A DNA stretch of 64,000 nt from Gentiana macrophylla. Its lineage: Eukaryota; Streptophyta; Magnoliopsida; Gentianales; Gentianaceae. Positions 11,801 to 23,968 of the stretch are shown here, in pieces. The stretch is from contig CM047813.1 in the NCBI GenBank assembly GCA_026214975.1, forward strand, positions 31,026,589 through 31,090,588, given 5' to 3'. Made by a program: the position numbers and the translations under genes. Position 1 is the first letter of the stretch. Each line of letters opens with the position of its first letter. The notes under the pieces were generated by a model. That model did no database searches. It was not told where the DNA came from and was given only the letters and a program-made list of their open reading frames with translations.

Positions 11801-12550
11801 AACCACCATAATCACTTGCAAAAAGCCCTAAAATCCGCAGTCGCATGACAAGAAATAATGAAGTCATCAAACCGCAAAACCACCATACTGAGACCAATAG
11901 AAATCTGAGCAAAGTCTTCATGAAGAGTCATAATCAGCATAAACAGTTCTATGTTAAACAAAGTACCCCAAGAATCTCTATAAATATCAGTAAAAGCATC
12001 AACAAGGACACTAAAATCAACAGTAGGAGCACCAGGGGTAATTACAGTATCAGAATTAACCTCAACAACCCAGAAATCAGAGCAAAGACGTAATACCAAT
12101 CGTGACGGAGAGCCAATCTCGAGAGCATGTAGCATTAGAATAGCGAGAAATCGAGATAAGAGGCCAACTCGGATAAAAAGTTGCAAAGACACCAATACTT
12201 TGAGGTTGAAAATCAAAAGTAGCCAACCAGATGAATCGGGGAACATTAGAAACCAACCTTCAAACAGCAATATCCAAGAGTTTGAATCCTCAAAACAAGA
12301 AATTGAGCAGCCAAATCCGTCAAACGGAGGAAAACCCCTAATTTCTACATGAATTCACCCTGGAAATCGATTGAAGAGAGAGCTCATTAGTAAGACCGAG
12401 CAGCTAAGAGCTACAAACAACCCATGTAATAAGGAGGATGAACTACCCATGCTGAAGCAAGGGAAGAGCACCATAGACTTCCCCAATTGAAAGACACCAT
12501 AGCTCAGAAGATGAGTTCAGCCGTATGGTTCAGTTGTTTCGTATCAAGAT
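8815..12550. repeat. Non-coding interior of the outer element with internally duplicated blocks
   Basis: Two diverged copies of one block are recognisable. Copy A (about 9780-10610) includes TCAAAACAAGAAATTGAGC, CATAGCTCGGAAGATGAG and GCATCAAAGAGGG, ending near TTGTTGATGTCTT. Copy B (about 12050-12553) has the same landmarks and resumes at 38634-38960, beyond the inner CACTA. A further pair is CAGAGTTTAGGAAGGCCATCAT at 9115 and its variant at 11362. Reading frames here are short and lie on both strands. I recognise no protein. Confidence 0.6.
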
Positions 12551-12809
12551 ATACACTACAAGAAAATCAGGTTTTAATGACGGGAATTCTCGTCATTAAA
12601 TGTCCGATTCCTATCATTAAAGGCTTTTAATGACAGGAAAGGTCCGATTCCTTTCACACCTGCCTCCCCAGATAAAGGTAATTAATGACAGGATAGGGAT
12701 TCCCGTAATTAATTGTAGGGCACTTCAATGATAGTGTTAACCGTCATTAATAATTATTTTTAATAACGTCTTATCCCGTCATTATAGGGTTATTTTAAGT
12801 CATTCAATA

Positions 12810-14345
12810 AAGATTTAATGAGGACGAATCCCCATATTATAGGTTTGATTTCCTCTCATAAAAAAACAATTTAATTACGACATTTCGGCATATTAATATA
12901 TTAGTTTCCCCTCATTATAGTTTCATATGATGTTTATAAACGCCATATGTTGATGAAAGTGATCATCATCATCATTTTTTACTATGAACCCTCGTTGTGC
13001 CACACAAGAATCTACCAATAAGAATAAATATTAAAATGTTACCTTCTGCAACCCAACATTACTTAAAAAAAATCAACCAGCAATAAGCTACATCCGCATT
13101 TATATATTCATATTCAAAATATACACAATAGCAGTTGTTCCCAAAATATCGAAAAGGTATTGTAGATATAGATGCATTATACAAGGATTTCAAAATATCA
13201 TATCCCGAAGTGCGAATATCTAGCCATACACTATCAAAATACCAGCAAAATTACGTCTACATATTATTACACCATCGTAAGATATGATAGATAGAAATCC
13301 ATTGCTACACTTCTTCAAAAAGCATTAAAATATATGCCTGCATATAGATTAATAATAATGAGTAAAGATAACCTCGTAACAACTAACCAAAGATTAAAAA
13401 TAACGAAAAAGTCACATTTAGAGCCAATGAGCACAAATGGAAGATTTAGAATGATTAAGTGAAACAATTTTGCTTTGACACAGATTACTTTACCTAAAAA
13501 ACTATCACATTCAAAGATCACAGCACAATTGATGATTTGCATAATGTTCACATAGTATGGAATTTTTTTTACTGCATTTACCACTTACAATTGTTGAACT
13601 TTTAGCAAAAAGACTAAATGGCCCATTCTGAATAACATATAAACAAGAGGGTTCTTAAAAATATATTGGAGGGAGTATCATTTAATGTGGAAAAACAAAT
13701 GGCCACAATATTCAAACTTCAAGAATCAGATTGCTTAATTCTGCAAATTAACAACATTACAGGTGATGGTAGTATGCGTGTGTATTTACTTTCACACATT
13801 GTTTACTCAAAAAGGTTTATATAGGGATGGGTGATAGTAGTGCGTGTGTATTTCCCTTCACAGCAAAATAGATTGCAGATCATATACAAAAATAGAGCTT
13901 ATATATGATGGAAGAATTAACAAGATTTAAGCTATATATTGACATACATCAAACAACAACTATTACATTTATGCTATGGCCGAGAAATTATATAGAAAAC
14001 AGAATAAGACTCGGAACATTAGCTAGCATACAAAGCCTGAAATAGATAAAACAAAGACAGACCCTAACCATCAGTTTATTAGGCTCATACCAAAGGCTCC
14101 AAACAGAACAAAAGGAAAAACTTCACCAAACAAAAATGGCTAATGCCAAGGCTCAAAAGGGAAACTCAACTTAACCAAGACATACTCATTCAAGCCTTCA
14201 AAATAGGACACTAATGCAAGGTTCTGTTAGGCACGTTCCAAAACATACAAGGGGAGAAGAACCTTAAACGTTCACAAAATTCATGAACCAAGAATAACAA
14301 GGTCTCCAAAATTAACAAAATATATGAACCGGAGATACCTGGGTG
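12810..14345. other. Non-coding left interior of the inner CACTA
   Basis: This is AT-rich sequence downstream of the TnpA-like gene. No credible coding frame was seen. Confidence 0.5.
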
Positions 14346-14349
14346 AAAG

Positions 14350-17286
14350 TTATTCATGGTCATGGCTACGAGGTGGCTCATGTGAAGTTGGTTGATTTTC
14401 CTTCCCCATTTGGATCAATATACTTTCTATTCCCTCAACACGTCTTCTAAGATCATTATTTTCTTCTTCTTTCTCATGGAGCTTAACCTTAAGTTCTTTG
14501 ATTTGAGCAGCCTGAGGATCATCAAAATGTTTCCTCTTCATCCCACCTCCAAAACCAAAAACATTGCTATGGTTTTGTGGACCAAAGCAAGTTTCAACCA
14601 CATCAATAGGTGACAGTGATGCATTGGCTTGAACAGTCTTGATTATCTCATCCTACAAAGCACCAGCTCCATTTGTCAAAATAAAATAGTGACAAATGAT
14701 GGATATATACTTAAATGTTAATGAGTAATACTTACATATTTTTCTTGCTCTCTTGGTTCAACAAGCATTCCATTTCTTTGTCTAGTCGCAGAAAATATTT
14801 TTGCAATGTCAGGTGGGGTATCTTCCTTACCTCCCTGGAATATTGAAAATAGACAAGTGAATATTTAAACATCAATTCACCAACATAATAAATCCAACGC
14901 AATAAAAATTGTTGAATTTATACCATCTCATATATGATTTGTCTATGTGGCTGGCTTCCGGTTCGATGATGCATCACTCCTTTGACCCGATTATCAGAAT
15001 TCTGAGAACTGATTTTCTACATTTAAATAACAAAATGGTGTTAAATAAATAAACACTAACTTTCAGTGAAATGAGAAATAGTGTAAGCAATTGCATGTCC
15101 CTCAAATATCATGTTTTTTATGACACGGGATGAAAACAAAACCCACTTAATAAACAAAAACATTTAGCAATGAAACAATGATGAGGAATTCAACAATTTG
15201 CTGCCGTGTAAATAGTTGCTTAGATAAGAATTAGTAGGCCACGAAAACTACTAACAACTCTAGATGTGTGATAAAACCACCATTTGAATTTTTTTATTAA
15301 GCACATTAACATAATTTAATGTCTAAACATATCTTGTACTATGCGTCATCTCTCATTCAACCAAGTTAAAAATAAGACGAATCATGTAACATAACACCTA
15401 CTAGGCATTAAATTATCCACCTTCAAATAAAAATTAACAATGGAAATTTGATATTTTTGTTTAGATTTTTGACTAGTCTTGAACATACCTGAAACTTATC
15501 ACTTAAGAACTTTTCAGTGACAAGCCACTCCCAATCTTTAGCATTCATCCCGGAAGGAACATTTTTCAATGCAAGCACTTTAGTTTTGCAAGATTTCACA
15601 TACTTTGCATTCAAAGATGACCTCCATGCACTCCACAAACTACCCATATGCTCCAAAGTATGTTCACGATATGATTCCATATTGGGATTCGAAAAGCACT
15701 CCTGCAAAAGATCATATGAAATAGGATTCATTCCACCAAAACCATTCTGAAAAAGGCATCTAGCTAGTTCTCATCAAAATGTAATAATATTTTCATAGAA
15801 GAAACAGACAAATATGTTGTATATTTGAATATATAGATGCATGTGAGTATTTGGGTATTTGATCAATTTTATAAATAAAAAAAGAAATCCAAAATATGGA
15901 GTAACAAGTTAAGTTTGCAAAAAGTGACAACTCAGATAATCTCATAAGTATGTTTGGCTATCTGTTCATACTTCATAGTAGTGTAATTAGTATCACGATA
16001 AATTTTAAGGCACCATCTGACACTTCTTCTACCAGGCACAAACACAATATTGATAAACTGCACATTCTGAAATATGTCGATGTAGTCACATATTTGATGC
16101 AAAATCAATTAAAAAAACATCCTAAGCCTATGAACCATATCTTAAAAAACATAATCAGCCATGAAAAGGAAGTGGCATGTTTTCTCCCATGGATCACTAT
16201 TTCATGTAATTATACGTCAACTAAGAACACTTATACAAGACACAAAGTCTCATCAACACTTACTTTCTTACTGAGCTTATTCTAAGGATTATCTAAGTCA
16301 TCTATCAAAGATATTAAAACATAGGAACTAAGCTTGGCCTTGTGGCTTGCAAAAACTCAGTTCATTAAAAAAGTTCCAAACTAGTATGTCAAGATAATAA
16401 GTGCTAAAGACTCTAAATAAGTACACATTCAACACAAGATAAAATGCTCACAGTAAACCAAACACATATTACATATAACACCTTGAAAATAACAAAAAAG
16501 CATATGTTTTTCACAAACTTTTACCATAGCCCACATGTGTTGCTTTTCACTTTCAGTCACATCCTTCCATGTATGCACTCAGATATGACATACTTGCTTG
16601 TCTCGCACAATTTTCCCCAAGTGTCTAGACCAATATGTGTGATTAGGTCCTACTCCACGATTGTTGTAAAATTGTATCACATGTTTTTCTCCACTTTTCA
16701 GTGAAACGATTTTAAGGTTCTTATTCATTCCTCTCACTTTTCTCACTTTTTCAGCTGCCAAGTGTAATCAATACAAATAGTATTCAAAACTATGTTAATA
16801 GTGTAACTCAAAAATATAACATGTGATATAAGATAATCTACATGTTACGCATACAATACTTACTTTCAACACTTTTTCCTGTATTCTCATACATCTTTTC
16901 ACCATGACTACCATCTTTTGTTATCACAACTCTCACTTCAAGTACAAGGGAAGAAAACTGAAATGACACAACATAAAAGAAAGATAAAAAGAATCGAAAA
17001 AAAATTCAAATCAAAGAACTCTAATTAATGTTTACCAAATGATGGATTGTGCTCAGTGCAATTTGAAGAGCAATGGTTGTACATTGCATCGACACTTAAA
17101 TAAATAGATATATCCTCCACATTTTCTTGTTCTTTCAAAGAAACCCAACAAATCTTTGTCATTTCTCAAAGGCGTACCATTCTCATCCGTAATTTTGATG
17201 CCAACAAGATAAATGTCAATAAACTTGTTACATATGCTCAAGATATCCAAGAAAGAAGATTCTTCAGTATATTCCTTTCTTCCCAT
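14350..17286 (-). pseudogene. CACTA TnpA-like protein (plant Ptta/En/Spm transposase family), broken
   Basis: On the minus strand several exons with GT/AG borders read as a plant En/Spm-family (Transposase_24 type) protein. Approximate exons are 17286-17053, one near 16930-16865, 16754-16525 (GEKHVIQFYNNRGVGPNHTY and WSRHLGKIVRD), 15746-15489 (HMGSLWSAWRSSLNAKYV and DWEWLVTEKFLSDKFQ), 15016-14924 (MHHRTGSQPHRQIIYEM), 14834-14736 (99 bp, ending at GTAAGT) and 14652-14350 (ETCFGPQNHSNVFGFGGG, then a heptad-like KELKVKLHEKEEENNDLRRRV and the stop). Proteins of this type bind subterminal repeats and assist transposition in the nucleus. An in-frame TGA at 16579-16581 interrupts a conserved exon. 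The upstream exon limits are uncertain, and the 17546 insertion lies just beyond the 5' end. Confidence 0.8.
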
Positions 17287-19411
17287 TTATCTTCACCATA
17301 ATGAACAAAAAGATTGTGGACTCCATTTCCACCTACATGAAGGAATAAAATGTTTTTTTTTTACAATTTTTTCAATTTATAATACATTCCAAAGTCTACT
17401 TAAATTTAACATTTTTACCCGTCCTTTCATGATTGCAGAAATTATTTGTCTGTTGTTCCACAGCGTTTATCCTCTTACTCCCAAATGAAACATTTGAAGT
17501 TTTTTTCCATAACTGCGCTCCTTGGCCAGCTGACCAGGTGCAAGGTGATGGGAGTCAACTTCACTGCATTTTTGTATGTGATCTAGCCCCCGTTTATCAC
17601 TTTATTGGCATGTTTTGGGTAGATTTAGACCTGTTTGAGAGTAATATCGAGAGTTATACGCACGGGGAGTTAAACTGTCATATCGATAGGGAACTCCGCC
17701 TTTTTGACGATATTTCACTCTTTTCCGAGTACTTTTGTCTTGCGGAATTACGCGTGGTGTTTGTTCGTCTATGTTATTGCGGTACTTAGGTGACTCGAGG
17801 ACCCGGAAGGCGTTATCTTGGACTAAGAGACATGTTCGTGGCATGAGAATTGAATGAAAGTTGAAGAAAAGCCAAGTTTGGAGTGAAGTCGGGGCAAACG
17901 GGCGTTTGCCATACCCAAACTGGCGTTTGCAAGAAGCCCACCTCAAACGGGCGTTTGCCCATTCCAAACGGGTGTTCACAGAGATGACACTCATTCAGAA
18001 AGTTGGGTTTTCAGCTGGACGGGCGTCCAAATGACCCCCAAACTGGTGTTTGGGTAGGTTCAGCTCGATTCAAGAAAGCTCGTATAAGACAAATGAGCGT
18101 TCAAGGCAGGCCAGACACTCGTTCGAATCGCAAGAACCCTAATCAAGAATCAGATTTCAAGGCAGACGGGCGTTTGACATGAGGCAGACGGGCGTTTGGC
18201 CCCGACAGCAGATTTACACCATGCCTGACCCTTTAATCATCATTTTGATCCATCTAGGAGGCATTTTCTGGTCAAGTCGTCTTCATGAAAGTTGTAGTTA
18301 ATTGAACGAGTTTTCCAACGCATCTAGAATCGTTCAAATCGGAGCTCTACATAGGAAGTTATAACTGATTTACTGAAGACAGGTCAAGTTGGGCCAAACT
18401 AGCGTTTGCCAAGATCCAAACGGGCGTTTGGGACCGACAGGAGCAGATTTTCGACCTACATTATAAATACGCAGCTCATTCAGCCCCTATTTCATCCGGG
18501 ACGACTTTGGGCATCTTAGGGGCGGTTTTTGAGTAGTTTAAACACCCTTTGATCCCCATATTCCATAGATTAATTCCATTGATTCTTCATACTTTTTATT
18601 AGATTAAATTTCTATTTCAACACCAGAGATTCGACTTTTGGCACAGTACCTTTACTCAATATTCAAGGTTTGATTTTTATGATGATTATGCTTTCGTTTA
18701 TTATTGTTCTTAGTATAATTTCCTTTAATTACTTCGTTGTTAGTATGATTATGAGTAGCTAAGTAGTTGTGTAGCCGAATTATGTGAAAACGGGTGAAAA
18801 TCCCAAAGGGGGATGAGATGGGAGTTGTGTAGCGCTTAATTAAACGTTTGTATGATGAATTCATGTTCTAAAACTTGTTTTGATTGTTTTAATAGCTTTG
18901 AATGAGATTGAAAACCTTGTTCATTGTTACACACACATCGAGCTTATATATGTATTTTGCGGTGAGGTGTGGGATACGGGTATTAGAATCACTAGACATA
19001 GCCTTGATTGTTAGATTGACAACCTAGCTAGACGTTAGGACTATATGCCTATGTGAGGTTCTTATCAGGTTCCCGAGCGGCTCATTATTCTGGTCAACCA
19101 TGTTAGGCGAGTTAGCTTTCTAAAGGGAGGGTTAATGAGCCTAGTATAAGGGGGTTAAGCGAGAGTTGTTCAGACCTTAACGCAAGAATAAAGAGTTGAC
19201 ACCCATGGATGTCATATAAACTGAATTGGATAGGTAGGTCGGTTAAGACACACTCCTTTTCAAGTCTTTCCTGTGGGGTAAAAGTAACCTGTTGGATCGT
19301 AGTTCGGCTATTCCTGTTAATCACCTAGATAAATCCGTTAGAATAATATTTATTTTCTGCATTAGCTATAATACTTTTCACTTAATATTGACCTGAACCA
19401 AGTTTAGACGT

Positions 19412-20892
19412 TGTTCGAAGGATTTTGCATCACTAAACAAAAATAAAATTTATAAACCCTAACCTATATGCAAAACTAACTCCTAACCGGCCGAATACCG
19501 GGTTGTTGATAGTAGAGCGAGATAAGTAAGGGGTCGATCCACAGGGAATTGGGATGTTGAATCTAATCTTGTTAATTCCTTCAATTGCTACTCATGAAAA
19601 CAAATAAACGGAAGGAAAACATATAAACGAAGATAGAACAACTAAAATAAATCTAACCTATAACAAACAATAAAAACAACCTAAACTAAAGATACATGGG
19701 ATCAAACAAAATACAAACCAAGTGATTTCAATCCTAGTTCATCTCATGATTTTAATTCAAATTGTGGTTTCACCTCTACACGAGATACAAATCCCTAATC
19801 TCTTAGTGAATCTATTTCTCAAGCTATGAATTCCTAATCCCTTAGTGAATTCAATTATCGATCTCTCCTCTTCCGAATGTTGAGACCAATTTCCATACAA
19901 AATGAAGGTGTAGATTCAGGTTAACTCTCGTATTTTGGAGTCTAACAACCTAGATAATTAATCCATTAATTTGTCACGAATTAACGATTAAAGATCCTAT
20001 CTTTCTATGGTGATCTAGTTTACGCAACTTCCGTATGTTGTAAACATATCAATTAGTAAACAAATATTTCGATATGAGTTCACACAATAGCATCATAATC
20101 ATAGAACGATACAAAATAAATCAAAAATCATGAAGATACACGAAGCTTGAATAAATCAAAAAGATGAACTCACATAGTTTATACAATGGATGATCCATGA
20201 ATTGAAAACGAAAAAACGATCCTAATCTAACCTCGGATCACCCGAGCACGAGGCTCCCAAAGTGCGGCTGCTCCTCTAGGTTTTAGTGTATGAGAAATTA
20301 TGTATGAAAAGGTATGATTTAGGGTTTGGGGCGCAGCTGCTTTATATAGATTTTTAGGTCGGCCAGGCTAAGTCGGCGATGGACGCCCGTCCGTTTTGGG
20401 TGGACGCCCGTCCAACTGCTTTGGACTCAAGGGCAGACGCTCGTCCAAACAACGTCCAAACTCTCTGAATCACTTTTCCTCTTCTGGACGCCCGTCCAAC
20501 TTTTCAAACGCTCTTCCACCATGGACGCTCGTCCAATCTTCTGGATGCCAGGTCGGCTGGATCAATCAACTTGATTTCTTTCCTTAAATCTTCTATTCTT
20601 CCATAAATCCTTTTGATTCTTTCTCCACTCGAATTTCTCTCTTTAAGATCATCTTTTCCATAACCAATGTGTATCTACAAATTAGGAAAACATACCAAAG
20701 CGTAACATAATTCCAAAATCATATAAAATCATCATTTAAGCACATAATTCGTTACGTTTCGCAATTTAACTATTGAAAACATCATTTACTCAATAATTCA
20801 ATATAGAACTCGATATCTATGAAAATAATACGAATATGGGGGAAAGTGATATAAAATATATCCTTATAAAACGTATAAAATCACCCTTAACA
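19412..20892 (-). repeat. 3' LTR of the 6-kb pol-less element
   Basis: This is nearly identical to 23969-25450. It contains GGACGCCCGTCC-type motifs (20380-20540) upstream, in the sense direction, of the transcription start region. Confidence 0.92.
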
Positions 20893-20930
20893 ACTCCCCC
20901 ACACTTAGCTTTTGCTCGTCCCGAGCAAAA
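20893..20930 (-). promoter_or_regulatory. Polypurine tract and adjoining stem-loop of the 6-kb element
   Basis: In the sense (minus) direction a perfect hairpin is followed by AGCTAAGTGTGGGGGAGT and then the LTR. The hairpin arms are TTTTGCTCG and CGAGCAAAA (20930-20922 and 20918-20910), with a 3-nt loop. The G-rich run is the expected plus-strand primer. Confidence 0.8.
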
Positions 20931-23900
20931 CAAAACATAATCATAGCTCGAGACATATAAACATTTATGCAACCATAATGCATATTCAATAGGTTAGAGG
21001 TTCGCCCAAGTGTGTGTGTGCAAAGCCATAGAAAACTTCCACTAAGTCCAAACTTGAAATTGATTCAAGCAAAACTAGCTAATACCCCCTCGTAGACTAG
21101 CAATAAATGACACTTATAAGATGCACCCTACAAAACGTAAAATACCCCGAAAAGAATGATAGAAGGCATCTAGGACCTTTCTGAAATACTCAGAGGATAA
21201 TCCCTACAACATATTTGTCAGTTTATACTGGGGATAAGATAGACGATAACTTAGTCTTTCATTCATTTCATAACAATTCTTAGTTGATTTAACTTTTCCC
21301 ACTTTTTAAACACACATCAGAATGAGCTATTGCCCTGTCATAGCAGAATAGGATATTCGAGATATACCCTACCTTACTCCAATCATAAGGCAGCTTTTCC
21401 TGACTGTCGTGAGCTTTTAGTCATCATAGTGGTATAGGACATACGTGGTATACCCTATCGCACTCAAATCATCGACTAGCTTCCGACACACCCAATTAAT
21501 TCTTATATTTTTCAACTTTTTCATTTGACAATAAGTTACGTGTTACTTATCACATTCAAACCTAAGATATTCACAGTATAACATACTTCGGATCTAAATA
21601 CAAACTATCGTAAATCTCAAGATATATACGTAGCACTAAGCACATGACTTATAAGAAAACAAAAATCACTAATCCAAAAGGGGTATAACTTTATATTTTA
21701 GCTCATCATTCACTATGGCTCGTGAAAAATATGGGGGGTGAAACATCTAAATTTACTAAATATGCAAAATAAAGCATCAATGATATAAGAACTCAAACAA
21801 AGATATGCATTTGTTCACTCGGGACAAAACAAAAAATTTGAAAAATTTAGCACTTTTCATAGAAATACAACTAATTAAGCAAATGAACGTAGATACCTAA
21901 CCCCTCCCCCACACTTAGATTGCAACTTGTCCTCAAGTTGTACAGAAATAAAAATGAAGAGAACTTAGCTGATTGTATTTCCAAGCTGGCAATTCCGGGA
22001 AAGACCCTCATGAAGAACCAAAATTGCTTCGGATAACCTTGGAAATGTGGAGCATCACAGATCCAAGAAAGCTTGAATAAATCAAGAGATCGTGGAGCAT
22101 CACAGAAAAGCGATATCGTCGTGAAAGCGCACAATAGCTATCACAAGTGTGTCCGCATACTTGATCAGTGCAAAAAGAGTCTACGGGGAAAAAGGATTAT
22201 ACATGTAAAACACATGGAAAAGAAGTTATAGAGATTTTTTCAGATTAAGCTCATATAAAGATGGAACATATACATGGAACATTACAAAATAGTAGGCTAG
22301 GTGCAACTACATGAAAATATATTACAATGCAATCTACATGATATGCAATCCTAATAAAAGAAATAAATAAAAATAAATTCTGACAGGCTCAGTGTGAGAA
22401 AGTTGGCTCAGACAACTCTACCGTGACTACGGCCCGTGCAGAATCAGAAAATGAAGGACATAAAATAAAAGTGGTAGGGTACGGCAAGCCGACAGTAACT
22501 ACCCTCAAGAAAAATAAAAGAAAAACAATACAACTAGATGACATGCAACTAAATGATATGCAAAAATAAAAGAAAATAAAAGAAAGAAAACTAGCCCACT
22601 CATTTGCAACACGACATGTATATAATAAACGTCTACCAAATAATGATAGTTTACGATAAAGCGATGATACTATTCATTATATGCGGTGTGACGCGCGCCT
22701 TAAGACTCATCAAAGGTGATAGCATTATGGAAAACCAACGATTAGCTATACTAAATGAGATATAACTCATAAGCCAACGATGGTAGCCACGGAAGACCGA
22801 CAGTAGCTACCCATATGAGTTACAAAAATAACAAGAAAGCACATAGGTCTCAAAGCTCACAAGATTCATCACAACGATATGTAGCATACGGAAACCGACA
22901 TTAGCTACTAAATAACAATATGAACAGTTATAGCATACGAGAACCGACAGTAACTATAACATGCATGGATGAATCATGTATATAAAAGTTAATCAATTAT
23001 TTAACATGGATCGGCAGATGGAAAGATGTAAACATGCAAGTTCAGAACATCTACGTAAAAATAACTAGCCACAGAAGCTCATATTAAAGTATCCACGTCA
23101 AATAAAGCATAAAAAATCAATTCAAGAAAAATCTGGAACCTGGACGTGCGTTCAACATACCAAACGGGCGTGTGCCTGGAAATTCTGTACTGGACGGGCG
23201 TTCAATGAGCCGAACGCTCGTCTGACTCAGGAAAACTGGAACAGAGTTGAGCAAATCTGGATGGACGGGCGTCTAATAGTCAGGACGCCCGTTCACCTGC
23301 ATGTTATGGACTGGACGGGCGTTCTCTTACCTTGAACGCTCGTCCAACATCGAATTCGCAGCAGAAATTGAAAAACGCAGCAAACCCTAAACTAATATCT
23401 TAAACTCATGGCAATTCATATCATCAAATCACACATACAGCAGCCACGGATAAATTTAAGCACAGAGGGCACTAGGTTACAGATTAGGTTGCACTTCACG
23501 TTTCACAAATCGAGTAAAAAACTTTTTGCACATTCTTAACCCAACGGTCATCGAAACATGGCAAAAATAAAAACTCTCAATTTGTGTGACGCTACTTTTA
23601 TTGAAAGAAAAGAAACAGAAACCTACCTACGAAAAATTTAAAACAGAAAAAAAAAAAACACTAAGACGGAGGGAAAAAACGTGGTGAAATCTTCTAGGGC
23701 CAAAATGGAAGGGAAAACAGTGGATTTTGACCTCGAAAACGGTGTTGGACGGCCTATGGCCATTCACTACGTCGTCGGCGTCGGAACGAGCTTTCCGAAT
23801 TGGGGTCCCGCGTCCCAAACGGACACTCGAGCCGAAAGTTACGGCCAAAATACTATTATGTGCCCTAACGACCCCTTTTATTCCAAAAAAATTAAATCGT

Positions 23901-23946
23901 AACAAAATAGAAGGATTAACTCAATTAGATTTAACAAAACACCGAT
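20931..23946 (-). other. Non-coding interior of the 6-kb element
   Basis: No convincing gene was seen. Near 21340-21485 two related ~85-bp units each contain an inverted motif (TAGG...CCTA and ATAGG...CCTAT). A five-copy stem-loop family lies at 22473-22960. An array of GGACGGGCGTTC-like motifs in both orientations lies at about 23150-23350. Confidence 0.7.
22473..22960 (-). repeat. Five stem-loop repeats with covarying stems
   Basis: The copies are 22473-22503 (GGTAG/CTACC), 22719-22749 (ATAGC/GCTAT), 22782-22811 (GGTAGC/GCTACC), 22881-22908 (GTAGC/GCTAC) and 22927-22960 (GTTATAG/CTATAAC). The loops share ACGG-A-rich-CCGACA(G/T)TA, with an inner CGG/CCG pairing in most copies. The outer stems differ between copies, yet both arms change together. 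Confidence 0.7.
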
Positions 23947-23964
23947 TCCCCGGCAACGGCGCCA
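23947..23964 (-). promoter_or_regulatory. Primer-binding site of the 6-kb element
   Basis: On the minus strand this is an exact TGGCGCCGTTGCCGGGGA, the site typical of Athila-group plant gypsy elements. It lies 4 nt inside the LTR end. Confidence 0.9.
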
Positions 23965-23968
23965 CTTT

